From positions 161,952-225,951 of the forward strand of contig JAEZFW010000017.1 of the NCBI GenBank assembly GCA_023417315.1: DNA of 64,000 nucleotides. The letters run 5' to 3'. The notes under the pieces are model-generated. The model did no database searches. It was not told the DNA's origin and saw nothing but the letters and a program-made list of their open reading frames with translations. Below are positions 52,392 through 61,686 of the stretch, one piece after another. The position numbers and the translations under genes were made by a program. Source of the DNA: Pseudomonadota bacterium. Its GTDB lineage: Bacteria; Pseudomonadota; Gammaproteobacteria; Steroidobacterales; Steroidobacteraceae. The first letter of the stretch is position 1; each line of letters opens with the position of its first letter.

Positions 52392-53060
52392 CTATCTATC
52401 TATTTGCGCGCTGTCGTGCAGGCTACCGTGAAAGTCCTTCGGCTCAGGCTGACCCTTCTTCGTTGCCTTCTCGCGAGCGATGCGGTGGTTCATATCAGCG
52501 GGAATGAATGCGACGCGCTTGCCAAGCCTTTTTGCTGCCAGCCATTCATCGCGGGCCACATCACCCCCTCCGATCGCAACGAGAGAATGACTCGTGGTCA
52601 CGATCGCCGTCGAGGTCGGTGACAGCGTCTTGCCGTCCGGCAAGAAGCCACCCCATGTTCCATCTTCCACGAAGAACACGTAGTCCACGCATGGCGACAG
52701 TGCAGCATCATGCTCCTTCGCCTGCGTCGAAACGATCCCGGACGTTTGAAAGCCCAAGCGCTTAGCTTGTGTGTAGACCGCGCCAATTCCTTGCGCGGTA
52801 GCACCGATGTTGATCACCGTAGTCTTGGGATCGAACCGCCTCAAGACATTGTTCGCTTGTCTCAGCATGCGCTTTGGATCTTCGTATTCCGCGCCCGAAT
52901 AACCGAGAAACGTCACCACGGTCAGATCCTTCGAGGTGAAGAACGCTTGAACCTCTTCGGGCTTTGCCTCCATCGTGATTTGCGGAGGTTGGCAAGGCAG
53001 GCCATCTCGTGCACCCGCGAGCGCTGGGATCAATAGACCGAGCATCCACAGACCGCGCAT
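52392..53060 (-). CDS. Exported Rossmann-like protein
   Basis: The 222-residue protein has a signal peptide (MRGLWMLGLLIPALAGARDG) followed by a Rossmann-like alpha/beta domain (LTVVTFLGYSGAEYEDPKR, TVINIGATAQGIGAVYTQAKRLGF, SHSLVAIGGGDVARDEWLAAKRLGKRVAFIPADMNH). The GGGDVA turn and final strand recall LOG/SLOG-type nucleotide-binding proteins, but no catalytic motif can be confirmed. Export of such a fold is unusual. It is divergent from the DUF885 gene. Confidence 0.6.
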   Translation of the reverse strand: MRGLWMLGLLIPALAGARDGLPCQPPQITMEAKPEEVQAFFTSKDLTVVTFLGYSGAEYEDPKRMLRQANNVLRRFDPKTTVINIGATAQGIGAVYTQAKRLGFQTSGIVSTQAKEHDAALSPCVDYVFFVEDGTWGGFLPDGKTLSPTSTAIVTTSHSLVAIGGGDVARDEWLAAKRLGKRVAFIPADMNHRIAREKATKKGQPEPKDFHGSLHDSAQIDR

Positions 53061-53242
53061 AACTCACCCCTGCGAGCCGTCCGGATCTGGATCCATACTC
53101 GCAGCCACATCTGACGGTTCCCATGAAGACCCCTTCCCTTCGCTTCTCGGCGGGGCCAGAGATCCGGCGAGGCGACTTGACGATCGAGCCAACGCGCAGC
53201 CAGTCTAGCGGCCAGCCTAGCTTCGACTCCGGATGTCGCTCG

Positions 53243-55036
53243 ATGAACCGCCAACACGCTCGTCTTACATTATCTTTGTCCTGCACCTGCGCTCTCGTCG
53301 TCTTGGTCTTTGCCGGCTCGCTTACTCACGCGGCCACGATCGATGAGCTCTTCGACACATTCACCGCCGAGTGGGTACGCGGCAATCCAGATCTCGCGAC
53401 GAGTCTTCGTTATTTCAGCGGCGAGGAGCAAGATCGATTGGAACGTCAAGTCACGCCTCGTACGCGAGCGTATCGAAACGAGCGGATTGCGCTCGCGCGC
53501 CGCGGCCTGAGCGAGCTCGGCAAGTTCGATCGTTCGACGTTGAGCGAGACGCAGCGCGTCTCTGCAGGGCTCATGCAGTGGCAACTGGAAGCGATCGTGA
53601 GGGGCGAGTCGTATCTCGACTACACGTTCCCGCTCGAGCAGTTTCGCGGCGACAACGTCGATCTCGTCGAGACGCTCACCTTGCGTCATCCACTCGTCAC
53701 GCCGAAGGACGCAGATAACTATCTCGCGCGGCTCTCGCTCGTCGATGATCGGATGAACGAAGCCATTGAGGAAGCCCGCCGCTTGGCCGAAGCGAAGATG
53801 ATCCCACCACGATTCATCATCGATGCGACGCTCCAGCAGATGAAGACGTTCAGCGAGCCCGCCGCCGATCAGAATCCCATCGTGACCGTCTTCGCCGAGA
53901 AGACGAGTGCGATCGACGGCCTGAAGCCAGAGGCGCGCGAGCGTTTGCGCCAGCGTGCAGTGACGCTGATCGACAAAGAAGTGTATCCGGCTTGGCAGCG
54001 CGCCATCGCGCTTCTCGAATCGATCGCCACTCGCGCGACAGATGACGCCGGATTGTGGCGGCTCCCCGGTGGGGAGGCCGCGTACGCATACGCGCTCGAG
54101 TTGTTTACCACCACGAAGCTCACGCCCGAGCAGATTCACGAGATCGGCCTGAAACAGGTCGCTCAAATTGAATCTGAGATGGACGGCATCCTACGGCGTC
54201 TCGGTCGCACGGAAGGATCGGTTCAAGATCGCATGAGAAAGCTGGAGGACGATTTGCGGTACCCCGATCCCACGAGCGAAGCAAGCCGCAAGCAGATCAT
54301 GGACGACATCGACGCGCTGATGAAGGATGCGATCGAGCGCAGCGTTCCGATGTTCGCTCGCATGCCCAAGACGCCGGTCATCGCACAGCCCTTCCCGCGC
54401 TTTCGCGAAGCAAGCGCTGCGGCGAACTATAATCGCGCACCCTTCGACAACTCGCGGCCTGCCATCTTTCAGATGCCGCTACGCCCACAGCGCATGACGA
54501 AGCTCGGTCTGCGTACGCTCGTGTATCACGAGACCGTCCCCGGCCATCATTTCCAGATCGCTCTCGAGCAAGAAAATCCCAATCTGCCGCGCTTCCGCCA
54601 AGCGCGTGCGCTCGGCGGCATCTCGGCGATGTCGGAAGGCTGGGCGCTCTACGCCGAGAAGCTCGCAGCCGAATCCGGCTGGTACGAAGGCGATCCGGAA
54701 GGCTTGCTCGGACAGCTCAACGCCGAGCTGTGGCGCGCTCGACGACTCGTGGTCGATACGGGATTGCACGCGAAGAAATGGACGCGTCAGCAAGGAATCG
54801 ATTACGGAATCGAGGCGAGCGAAGTCGACCGCTACGTCGTGCTCCCCGGTCAAGCGTGCTCATACATGATCGGCCAACTCCGGCTCCTCGAGATCCGCGA
54901 TCGCGCACGACGGACCCTCGGCAACAAGTTCTCTTTGAGAGACTTCCACGACGTCGTGCTGAGCACCGGCACCACACCGCTCAATCTCCTCGAACAGGAA
55001 GTCGAACGTTACTTACGCAGGAAAGTGACGGAGTGA
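53243..55036 (+). CDS. DUF885 family exported metallopeptidase-like protein
   Basis: The 597-residue protein has a signal peptide (LSLSCTCALVVLVFAGSLTHAA). The DUF885 domain carries the HETxPGHH motif (YHETVPGHHFQIA, about residue 428) followed by an ISAMSEGWALYAEKLAAE segment, the pattern of zinc-dependent peptidases. Members are often lipoproteins or secreted enzymes. The start at 53243 places the signal peptide right after the ATG; the upstream ATG at 53123 would add 40 residues of unknown role. The last 14 nt and the stop lie inside the 55023 inverted repeat. Confidence 0.85.
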   Translation: MNRQHARLTLSLSCTCALVVLVFAGSLTHAATIDELFDTFTAEWVRGNPDLATSLRYFSGEEQDRLERQVTPRTRAYRNERIALARRGLSELGKFDRSTLSETQRVSAGLMQWQLEAIVRGESYLDYTFPLEQFRGDNVDLVETLTLRHPLVTPKDADNYLARLSLVDDRMNEAIEEARRLAEAKMIPPRFIIDATLQQMKTFSEPAADQNPIVTVFAEKTSAIDGLKPEARERLRQRAVTLIDKEVYPAWQRAIALLESIATRATDDAGLWRLPGGEAAYAYALELFTTTKLTPEQIHEIGLKQVAQIESEMDGILRRLGRTEGSVQDRMRKLEDDLRYPDPTSEASRKQIMDDIDALMKDAIERSVPMFARMPKTPVIAQPFPRFREASAAANYNRAPFDNSRPAIFQMPLRPQRMTKLGLRTLVYHETVPGHHFQIALEQENPNLPRFRQARALGGISAMSEGWALYAEKLAAESGWYEGDPEGLLGQLNAELWRARRLVVDTGLHAKKWTRQQGIDYGIEASEVDRYVVLPGQACSYMIGQLRLLEIRDRARRTLGNKFSLRDFHDVVLSTGTTPLNLLEQEVERYLRRKVTE

Positions 55037-55160
55037 CGAGGTGACGGAGTGACGAAGTCAGAAGACGGCCGCGGCAAGCGGTAGACGGCAGGTTGTAGGC
55101 TGAACGCGCGAGGGCCGCGCTCTGACTTCGTCACTCCATCACCTCGTCGCCTCGTCACTT
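55023..55160. repeat. Inverted repeat of GTGACGRA octamers, copy 1
   Basis: The left arm (55023-55062) and right arm (55121-55160) are about 40 nt each and pair with roughly four mismatches. The left arm consists of GTGACGGA, GTGACGAG, GTGACGGA, GTGACGAA units. A 58-nt loop contains the TTGTAGGCTGAACGCG wording related to the 18.6-kb repeats. It lies at the convergent end of the DUF885 gene and supplies its stop codon. Confidence 0.8.
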
Positions 55161-55164
55161 GACA

Positions 55165-55698
55165 TCAGCGACTGGCCATCCTCTCCCGCGCGCGCTCCAT
55201 CAGGATCTGAGCGACCTGCTGGCGCGCTTCTTCTTTCGTGAGACCCGGGGCGAGTTCGAAGATCTCGGACGGATCGAATGGATTCGCGAACAACGTCGGC
55301 GCCGGGGCCACTTCTTCCTCTTGCTCGACCGCGGTCTCGACCGCCGCACCACGCTCAGGCAATGGCGTCCACGCGAGCGTGGGACGATCTGCGACTCGCT
55401 CGGACGTCGCGACCTGATGCGCGACCAGTGCGGCGCTCGCGATGAGCACGAGGCCGAAGATACCGAGCGCGTGATTGCTGAGGAAGCCACGACGCGGAGC
55501 GCGCATGACGCTCTCCTCAACTTCAGCAGGCAGCGGTGTTCCGAGCGCTGCGACTTCTTCTTCCGATACGGCGTGCCACGAGGACTCGGCTCCTTGCATG
55601 GCGACGCTCGTGCGCGCCTGAGGCGGCGACATCGCAACCAACTCGAGCGTGTCCAATTCGACTTCAGCGATCGTGTGCATGTCTTGCTTGTGGCTCAT
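55165..55698 (-). CDS. Single-pass membrane protein of unknown function (anti-sigma-like topology)
   Basis: The 177-residue protein has an N-terminal cytoplasmic region of about 70 residues, one transmembrane helix (ALGIFGLVLIASAALVAHQ, about residues 79-97) and a C-terminal part likely outside, with an amphipathic helix (KEEARQQVAQILMERARERM). The layout resembles membrane anti-sigma factors, but no zinc motif or sigma factor gene is near. The start at 55698 lies behind GTAAGGA. Confidence in function is low. Confidence 0.6.
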   Translation of the reverse strand: MSHKQDMHTIAEVELDTLELVAMSPPQARTSVAMQGAESSWHAVSEEEVAALGTPLPAEVEESVMRAPRRGFLSNHALGIFGLVLIASAALVAHQVATSERVADRPTLAWTPLPERGAAVETAVEQEEEVAPAPTLFANPFDPSEIFELAPGLTKEEARQQVAQILMERARERMASR

Positions 55699-56040
55699 GT
55701 CCTTACACCTCACTCCAATCGCGAACGCTAGACGATCGTTCGCAGCACGCCAACAGAGTTATGTCACGAGCGAGCTCGGGATGCTGGTAGCGTGACATCA
55801 ATCACGCTCCCGACCGGTCGGCATGAACGAGCGGCGCCAGATCGTTGGCGCACGCTTCACCCCACCACAGCGGTTATGTCGGCTCGGCAAGCTCTGCTCT
55901 TGAATGGAGATCGGCTCGCCCGACCGTGTCTCTCGTTGCGCAAACGCCCTTAGGTACATTGCTCAGAGCGCACTCAGCTGGTAGATGAGTAGCTCGGTCA
56001 TCTGCCCGATAGATGCCGCAACCAACAAGCGAGCTCACGA
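55699..56040. other. Divergent intergenic region with inverted repeats
   Basis: This 342-nt region lies between divergent genes. It holds GCGAACG/CGTTCGC (55723-55745) and ATGTCACG (55761-55768)/CGTGACAT (55791-55798), a perfect 8-bp dyad spaced by 22 nt that may be an operator. No small gene is convincing. Confidence 0.45.
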
Positions 56041-57261
56041 ATGCAGCCGGGTGTCTCCGATCGTATTGTCGTCATCGACGTGCTTCGAGCGGTCGCCCTC
56101 TTCGGCATCCTCATGACGCACGTCGAGATGGGCTTTCTTGCCGGCATGCCGCCGGACCCGCTGTTCGACATCCACAGTTCCATCGATGCATTCGTTGCGG
56201 AAGCCGTGCGCGTACTCGCGAATGGGAAGTTCTTCTCGATCTTCTCCTTTCTATTCGGCCTGAGCTTCGCCATTCAGTTGGATCGCGCACGCGCTAAAGG
56301 CAGTGCGTTCTCAGGTCGATTTGCCTGGCGACTTGCGATTCTGTTCATGATCGGGTTCGTCCATGGCATGTTCTTCAATGGGGACATCCTGACCATCTAC
56401 GCGCTCCTCGGTCTGTTGCTGATCCCCATGAACACACTCAGCAGCAAGTTCCTCGCCGCACTCGCGATCGTGCTCGTATCGAATGTCCCCGGACTTGCGA
56501 GAGGTGTCATGCAAGCGAATGCACCTCCAGCCACCGTTGAACAGCAGCTCGCGGCAACCACGGAGCGTGCACAGACGATGCAGTTGTTCCAGCGACAGTT
56601 CGAGATCAAGACGAACGGCTCGCTCGCGGAAGTCGTCAGGATGAACGTGACGGAATCGTTCCCGAGCAAGTTCTCGTTTCAAGTGGCGACCGGCCGTCTC
56701 TGGATTACGTTCGGATTCTTCTTGCTGGGCATTTGTGCCGGTCGCGCGAATATCTTCGTGGACACGCCCGAGCATAGACGCTTCTTCCGACGTCTCATGA
56801 TGTGGGCCGGCGTACCCGCCGCGATCACGACGGCGCTCGCGATTGCTTATCCGGCAGCGATGCGCCTGCGCAGCCCCGACGAGCTCTGGGCGTATGCGAA
56901 CCTGTGCCTGCAGCAAGCCACTCTGCCGGCCGTCTACGTCGGGAGTGTCGTTCTGCTGTTCTGGAGCAAACCGCAAGGATGGCTCGCGAAGCTCGCCCCG
57001 CTCGGCAAGATGGGGCTGACGACCTACCTCGTACAGAGCGCGTTCGGTGTACTCGTGTTCTATGGCTTTGGCCTAGGCTTGCTCGGTGATCTAGGTGTCG
57101 CTACCTGCGTCGCACTCGGCATCGTGTTCTTCTTCGTGCAGGCGTTCGCAGCGCACGTGTGGCTGCGATATTTCAATCTGGGCCCGGTGGAGTGGCTCTG
57201 GCGTTCGCTGACCTACTTCAGAGTGAAGCCAAACATCCGCCCGCAGACGAGCCCTGCCTAA
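56041..57261 (+). CDS. DUF418 family membrane protein
   Basis: The 406-residue protein has about nine membrane helices and the family N terminus (IDVLRAVALFGILMTHV) with the C-terminal DUF418 part (LAPLGKMGLTTYLVQSAFGVLVF, WLRYFNLGPVEWLWRSLTY). Such YeiB-like proteins are of unknown function but may transfer acyl groups or act in membrane processes. It is monocistronic, with a short convergent gap to the next gene. Confidence 0.9.
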   Translation: MQPGVSDRIVVIDVLRAVALFGILMTHVEMGFLAGMPPDPLFDIHSSIDAFVAEAVRVLANGKFFSIFSFLFGLSFAIQLDRARAKGSAFSGRFAWRLAILFMIGFVHGMFFNGDILTIYALLGLLLIPMNTLSSKFLAALAIVLVSNVPGLARGVMQANAPPATVEQQLAATTERAQTMQLFQRQFEIKTNGSLAEVVRMNVTESFPSKFSFQVATGRLWITFGFFLLGICAGRANIFVDTPEHRRFFRRLMMWAGVPAAITTALAIAYPAAMRLRSPDELWAYANLCLQQATLPAVYVGSVVLLFWSKPQGWLAKLAPLGKMGLTTYLVQSAFGVLVFYGFGLGLLGDLGVATCVALGIVFFFVQAFAAHVWLRYFNLGPVEWLWRSLTYFRVKPNIRPQTSPA

Positions 57262-57291
57262 GCCTCGATCTTCTCGAACGCCGCTCTCGAC

Positions 57292-57708
57292 TCAACGCTG
57301 GGCCATGATGAACACGGGCCGTTTCAGCAACACCGCCGTACCGAGCTGCAGATCCGTGATTGCAACGCGAATGACCTGATGCGACTTGCGGAACTCCAGC
57401 TCGACGCCTCGGTCGATCGAGGCACGAGTCAACTGTTGCCAACCCTCCTCGCCGAGCTTCTTGCGGTGCCACTCCTCTGCGAGCTCGACGCTCACCGGCA
57501 CCACATATAAGCAGCGCAGTTGGTCGCCAGCGGACTGGCTCGCGTTGCGCATCACGGGGATACCCGCCCAGTAATAATTGGAGGCGAGGAATGCTGAGCC
57601 CGAGCAATGCTTCGCTGGCTCCGCGGCGAGCACCGGCGCTGCCGCTGCCACAAACATGCTCACGAGCAAGTAGCGCGCAATCCTCACAGTTGTGTTGCCG
57701 GCTTTCAT
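57292..57708 (-). CDS. Small secreted protein of unknown function
   Basis: The 138-residue protein has a signal peptide (RYLLVSMFVAAAAPVLAAEP). The mature part contains two cysteines (KHCSGSAFLAS, QLRCLYVVPV) that could form a disulfide. The family is unrecognised. AGGAGG lies upstream of the ATG at 57708. It is convergent with the DUF418 gene. Confidence 0.65.
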   Translation of the reverse strand: MKAGNTTVRIARYLLVSMFVAAAAPVLAAEPAKHCSGSAFLASNYYWAGIPVMRNASQSAGDQLRCLYVVPVSVELAEEWHRKKLGEEGWQQLTRASIDRGVELEFRKSHQVIRVAITDLQLGTAVLLKRPVFIMAQR

Positions 57709-58015
57709 GAATCCCCACGCCTCCTGTTCGCCGGGAGGTCTGTGCTGGAATTCTCTAGCAACGCATCCTGTTCCATCGCTAGGCCCTCGGGATCCCGTGA
57801 AGCCAGGTTTCGACGCTGGAACGGCTTCAGGATGGATCTCCGCCTCCGGGACGCCTCCGGGGGAACGACGAACTCACAGCGTTCAAACATTTCCTGCTCT
57901 GTACGCACCTCGCGGCGGGCAGGAGCTTGAGCCTCGAGCGTGCCTAACCGCTTGTAGGGCCTGAACCATCAGGTCACACTCGCGCCCGTTTCGACCCACT
58001 TTGGACCACTGCACA
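57709..58015. other. Divergent intergenic region before the GH115 gene
   Basis: This 307-nt region lies between divergent genes. A small hairpin, CCTCC/GGAGG, lies close to the start of the secreted-protein gene. I see no other structure or small gene. Confidence 0.4.
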
Positions 58016-60895
58016 ATGATCCGGCTGCCCGCGAACCTGCTGCTTTCCATTGTCATTTGGCTTCCGGCGTGCGCGGCGCATGCCGCGTTCGGTGAAACGC
58101 CCTATGTGAGCTTTCAACCCGAGGCGCGGGGGGTCGCGGTGTTCGCGAACGGGCGTGCGAGCGCACTATTAGTCGACAGTGCCGATTACGCCGGAGTGGT
58201 CCGCGCCGCGCGCGATGTGCAAGCCGACATCGAACGTGTCACTGGTGTGCGGCCTGAGCTCTCGGCGACATCCGCTCCGAAAGGCACGGCGATCATCGCG
58301 GGCACGATCGGCAAGAGCCGTGCGATCGACGAATTGATCGCGAACGGCAAGCTCGACGTCGCAGACGTGCGCGGCAAGTGGGAATCGTTCCTCGTTCAGG
58401 TGATCGACAAGCCAATGGCGGACATCGATCGCGCCGTCGTGATCGCAGGGAGCGATAAGCGCGGGACGATCTATGGCCTGTACGACTTGTCCACGCAGAT
58501 GGGCGTATCGCCGTGGTATTGGTGGGCCGACGTGCCGATCGTGCATCGCGCCACGGTGTTCGTGAAGCGCGGCCGCTACGTCGTAGGCGAACCGGTCGTC
58601 AAATATCGCGGCATTTTTTTGAACGATGAAGCACCTGCGCTGAGCGGCTGGGCGCGCGAGAAGTTCGGCGGCTTCAACCACGAGTTCTACGCTCACGTAT
58701 TCGAGCTGATCCTGCGCCTGCGCGGCAACTATCTGTGGCCTGCGATGTGGGGCAGCGCATTCAACGACGACGATCCGAAGAATCCGGTGCTCGCGGATGA
58801 GTACGGCATCGTGATGGGCGCATCGCATCACGAGCCGCTCATGCGCGCGCACGATGAGTGGCGTCGCTTCGGCAAGGGGCCGTGGAACTACGCGACCAAT
58901 GCCGACACGCTGCAGCAGTTCTGGCGCACGAGCGTCGAGCGCACGAAGAGCTACGAGAACATCATGTCGATTGGCATGCGCGGCGATGGCGATGAAGCGA
59001 TGTCGGAAGAAACGAACGTCGCGCTGCTCGAGCGCATCGTGAGAGATCAGCGGCAGATCTTGAGCGAAGTGCTCGGCCGTCCCGCCGAGCAGGTGCCGCA
59101 GCTCTGGGCACTCTATAAAGAGGTGCAGGATTACTACGAGCGCGGCATGCGCGTGCCGGAGGACGTGACGCTGCTTTGGTGCGACGACAACTGGGGCAAC
59201 ATCCGCAGGCTCCCCACGCCCTCCGAGCGCAATCGTTCCGGCGGCGCAGGCGTGTACTACCACTTCGATTACGTGGGCGGGCCGCGCAATTACAAGTGGC
59301 TCAACACCGTGCCGATCACAAAAGTACAGGAGCAGATGCACCTCGCCTGGCAGCACGATGCCACGCGGATCTGGATCGTGAATGTCGGCGATCTGAAGCC
59401 GATGGAATTTCCGATCGAGTTCTTCCTCACGATGGCGTGGGATCCAGCGCGGTTACCGTTCGAGCAAATCGAAAGGTATTCGCGTGAGTGGGCCGCTCGC
59501 CAATTCGGCGCCGCACATGCGAGTGAAGTAGCCGCTCTCATCAACGGTTACACGAAGCTCAATTCGCTGCGCAAACCAGAAATGCTCGAGCCAACGACAT
59601 TCTCGCTCGTGAACTACGAGGAAGCCGAACGCGTGCTCGGCGAGTGGCGCGAGCTCGTCCAGCGCACGAACGCGCTCAAGACGAGACTGCCAGCCGGGTC
59701 GCATGATGCATTCTTTCAGCTCGTCGAATATCCGGTCACCGCCAGTGCAGCGGTGCAGGAAATGTATGTAGCGGTCGGGCGCAATCGACTCTACGGGCTG
59801 CAGGGGCGAACCGATGCCGCACTCGAGGCGAAGCGTGCTCGCGAATGGTTCGATGCCGACGAGCGGCTCGCGAAGAAGTACCACTCAGTCAAGGACGGCA
59901 AGTGGAGCCACATGATGGCGCAGATCAACATCGGCTACACGTACTGGCAGCAGCCGGAGCTCGAGATCATGCCCGCGGTGAGCGAGATTCATCCGCGTCG
60001 CGGCGCCTCGCCTGCAATGTCGATCGAGGGCAGCGACGCTGCATGGCCCTTCTATGGCGCGAAGCCTGCCGTACTTCCCGCACTCGATACGCTAGCGCGT
60101 GGATCGCGATGGATCGAGCTCTTCAACCGCGGCGACACTCCTTATAAGTACGATATCAAGGCCGATCAGCCGTGGTTGGTGATCGATAAGCCTTCTGGAT
60201 CCATCGACAAGACGACACGCGTGCATGTCACGGCTGCGTGGGACTCCGTACCCAAGGGCACGACAGCCGCCACGTTGAGCATCGAGACGGATACGGGCGA
60301 GAAGCTCACCGCTAGAGTGGACGTCGCGAATCCCGAGCGACTTCCACCGCGACGCTTCCGAGGTTTCCTCGAAAGCGATCGCGGCGTGGCAATCGAAGCG
60401 CCGAACTACACTCGTGCCATCAACGATCGCGGCGTCCGCTGGAAGACCTTGCCTGATTTCGGGCGCACGCTCGGTGGAGTGACGGTAAGCCCTGTCACTG
60501 CCGCGGAACGAGCTCCCGGCGGTTCGTCACCTCGGCTCGAATACGATGTGTTCTTGCAGTCGCAAGGCGAGCTCAAGATCGATTTGCACGTCGCGCCGTC
60601 CCTCGATTTCCAATCAGGTGAGGGCTTGCGCATCGCCGTATCGATCGACGATGCGAAGCCTCAGATCTTGAAGCTCGACACCTGGTCCGATGAGAACTGG
60701 GAGCGCGCCGTCGCCGAGAACATTCGCCGCTTGAGCTCGACACATACCGTTGCACAACCCGGCCAACACACGCTGAAGATCTGGATGGTCTCACCCGGCG
60801 TCGTGCTCGAACGCATCGTCATCGATGCTGGTGGGGCGCGTCCGAGTTATCTCGGACCTCCGGAGAGCGTGAGGGTCGGTGCGGATCGCATGTGA
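58016..60895 (+). CDS. Exported glycoside hydrolase family 115 (alpha-glucuronidase-like)
   Basis: The 959-residue protein has a signal peptide (LLLSIVIWLPACAAHAAF). An N-terminal GH115 domain (residues 30-165), a (beta/alpha)8 barrel (about 190-560) with YRGIFLNDEAPALSGWA, GNYLWPAMWGSAFNDDDPKN and MGASHHEPLMRA, and C-terminal helical and beta-sandwich domains are typical of the family. GH115 enzymes remove (4-O-methyl-)glucuronic acid from xylan. The ATG at 58016 fits the signal peptide; no strong Shine-Dalgarno is seen. It lies away from other glycan genes in the window. Confidence 0.93.
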   Translation: MIRLPANLLLSIVIWLPACAAHAAFGETPYVSFQPEARGVAVFANGRASALLVDSADYAGVVRAARDVQADIERVTGVRPELSATSAPKGTAIIAGTIGKSRAIDELIANGKLDVADVRGKWESFLVQVIDKPMADIDRAVVIAGSDKRGTIYGLYDLSTQMGVSPWYWWADVPIVHRATVFVKRGRYVVGEPVVKYRGIFLNDEAPALSGWAREKFGGFNHEFYAHVFELILRLRGNYLWPAMWGSAFNDDDPKNPVLADEYGIVMGASHHEPLMRAHDEWRRFGKGPWNYATNADTLQQFWRTSVERTKSYENIMSIGMRGDGDEAMSEETNVALLERIVRDQRQILSEVLGRPAEQVPQLWALYKEVQDYYERGMRVPEDVTLLWCDDNWGNIRRLPTPSERNRSGGAGVYYHFDYVGGPRNYKWLNTVPITKVQEQMHLAWQHDATRIWIVNVGDLKPMEFPIEFFLTMAWDPARLPFEQIERYSREWAARQFGAAHASEVAALINGYTKLNSLRKPEMLEPTTFSLVNYEEAERVLGEWRELVQRTNALKTRLPAGSHDAFFQLVEYPVTASAAVQEMYVAVGRNRLYGLQGRTDAALEAKRAREWFDADERLAKKYHSVKDGKWSHMMAQINIGYTYWQQPELEIMPAVSEIHPRRGASPAMSIEGSDAAWPFYGAKPAVLPALDTLARGSRWIELFNRGDTPYKYDIKADQPWLVIDKPSGSIDKTTRVHVTAAWDSVPKGTTAATLSIETDTGEKLTARVDVANPERLPPRRFRGFLESDRGVAIEAPNYTRAINDRGVRWKTLPDFGRTLGGVTVSPVTAAERAPGGSSPRLEYDVFLQSQGELKIDLHVAPSLDFQSGEGLRIAVSIDDAKPQILKLDTWSDENWERAVAENIRRLSSTHTVAQPGQHTLKIWMVSPGVVLERIVIDAGGARPSYLGPPESVRVGADRM

Positions 60896-61206
60896 GCTCA
60901 AGTGACGAAGTGACGAAGTGACGGAGTGACGAAGTCAGAACGCCGTATCAGGCGACGTGCAGCGAGTCGAAACACTCCAACGAGAGGCACAGATTGCTCA
61001 GCGACCCAGGTCTGACTTCGTCCCTCGTCACTTCGTCACTCCGTCACTTGTACGCTGACTTCCATCACCTCTTCACCTGGTCACTTCGAACTTGTCCGAA
61101 ACGCATCCCGTCGCCCTCCGCGCTCAACTCGTCGCATTCACGCTTCTCGCGCGCACGCAGCGGGATGAACATCCGCTGCGAACGTTGCACTCTGAGGATA
61201 CGCGCG
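60896..61206. other. Intergenic region with octamer inverted repeat
   Basis: This 311-nt gap lies between GH115 and the iron-sulfur subunit gene. Its first half is the second octamer repeat copy (60900-61049). The rest shows only shortened octamer-like words (TCATCACCTCTTCACC) and no gene. Confidence 0.5.
60900..61049. repeat. Inverted repeat of GTGACGRA octamers, copy 2
   Basis: The left arm at 60900-60939 has four octamers, GTGACGAA, GTGACGAA, GTGACGGA, GTGACGAA, then GTCAGA. The right arm at 61011-61049 pairs with it with one missing base. The loop of 71 nt differs from that of the copy at 55023, so only the arms are conserved. The element begins four bases after the GH115 stop. Confidence 0.8.
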
Positions 61207-61686
61207 ATGAAGATCGAGTTCCGCGTCAACGGCCAGGCGCAGTCACTTGAGGTCGACCCACAGACACCTCTGCTCTGGGTTCTTCGCGATCATCTCGGCA
61301 TGACCGGCACGAAGTTCGGATGCGGGATCGCACAGTGCGGTGCCTGTACGGTGCACATCAACGGTTCTGCAACCCGCTCGTGCGTCGTCCCCATCGAGGC
61401 TGCAGCCGGTGCGGAGATTGCGACGATCGAGGGACTGTCGCCGAGCTCGCAGCATCCTCTGCAGCGCGCTTGGCTCGAGCTGAACGTCCCGCAATGCGGC
61501 TACTGCCAAGCCGGGATGTTGATGGCAGCGGCAGCGTTGCTCGAGCAGATCCCCTCGCCCACCGACGAAGACATCAACACCTACGTCACGAACATCTGTC
61601 GCTGCGGAACCTATCCGCGAGTGCGGGCGGCCATTCACAAGGCAGCGAAAGAACTGCAGCAGACTTCCACTGCAAGGAGCGCGTGA
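61207..61686 (+). CDS. Molybdenum hydroxylase 2Fe-2S subunit (IorA-like)
   Basis: The 159-residue protein has a plant-type ferredoxin domain with cysteines C39, C44, C47 and C59 (GCGIAQCGACTV), then a second cluster domain with C96, C99, C130 and C132 (QCGYCQAGM, NICRCGTY). This is the standard small subunit of xanthine-dehydrogenase-family enzymes and passes electrons from the molybdenum site. ATG 61207 lies behind a weak site. The stop TGA overlaps the next ATG by one base, so the subunits are coupled. Confidence 0.93.
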   Translation: MKIEFRVNGQAQSLEVDPQTPLLWVLRDHLGMTGTKFGCGIAQCGACTVHINGSATRSCVVPIEAAAGAEIATIEGLSPSSQHPLQRAWLELNVPQCGYCQAGMLMAAAALLEQIPSPTDEDINTYVTNICRCGTYPRVRAAIHKAAKELQQTSTARSA

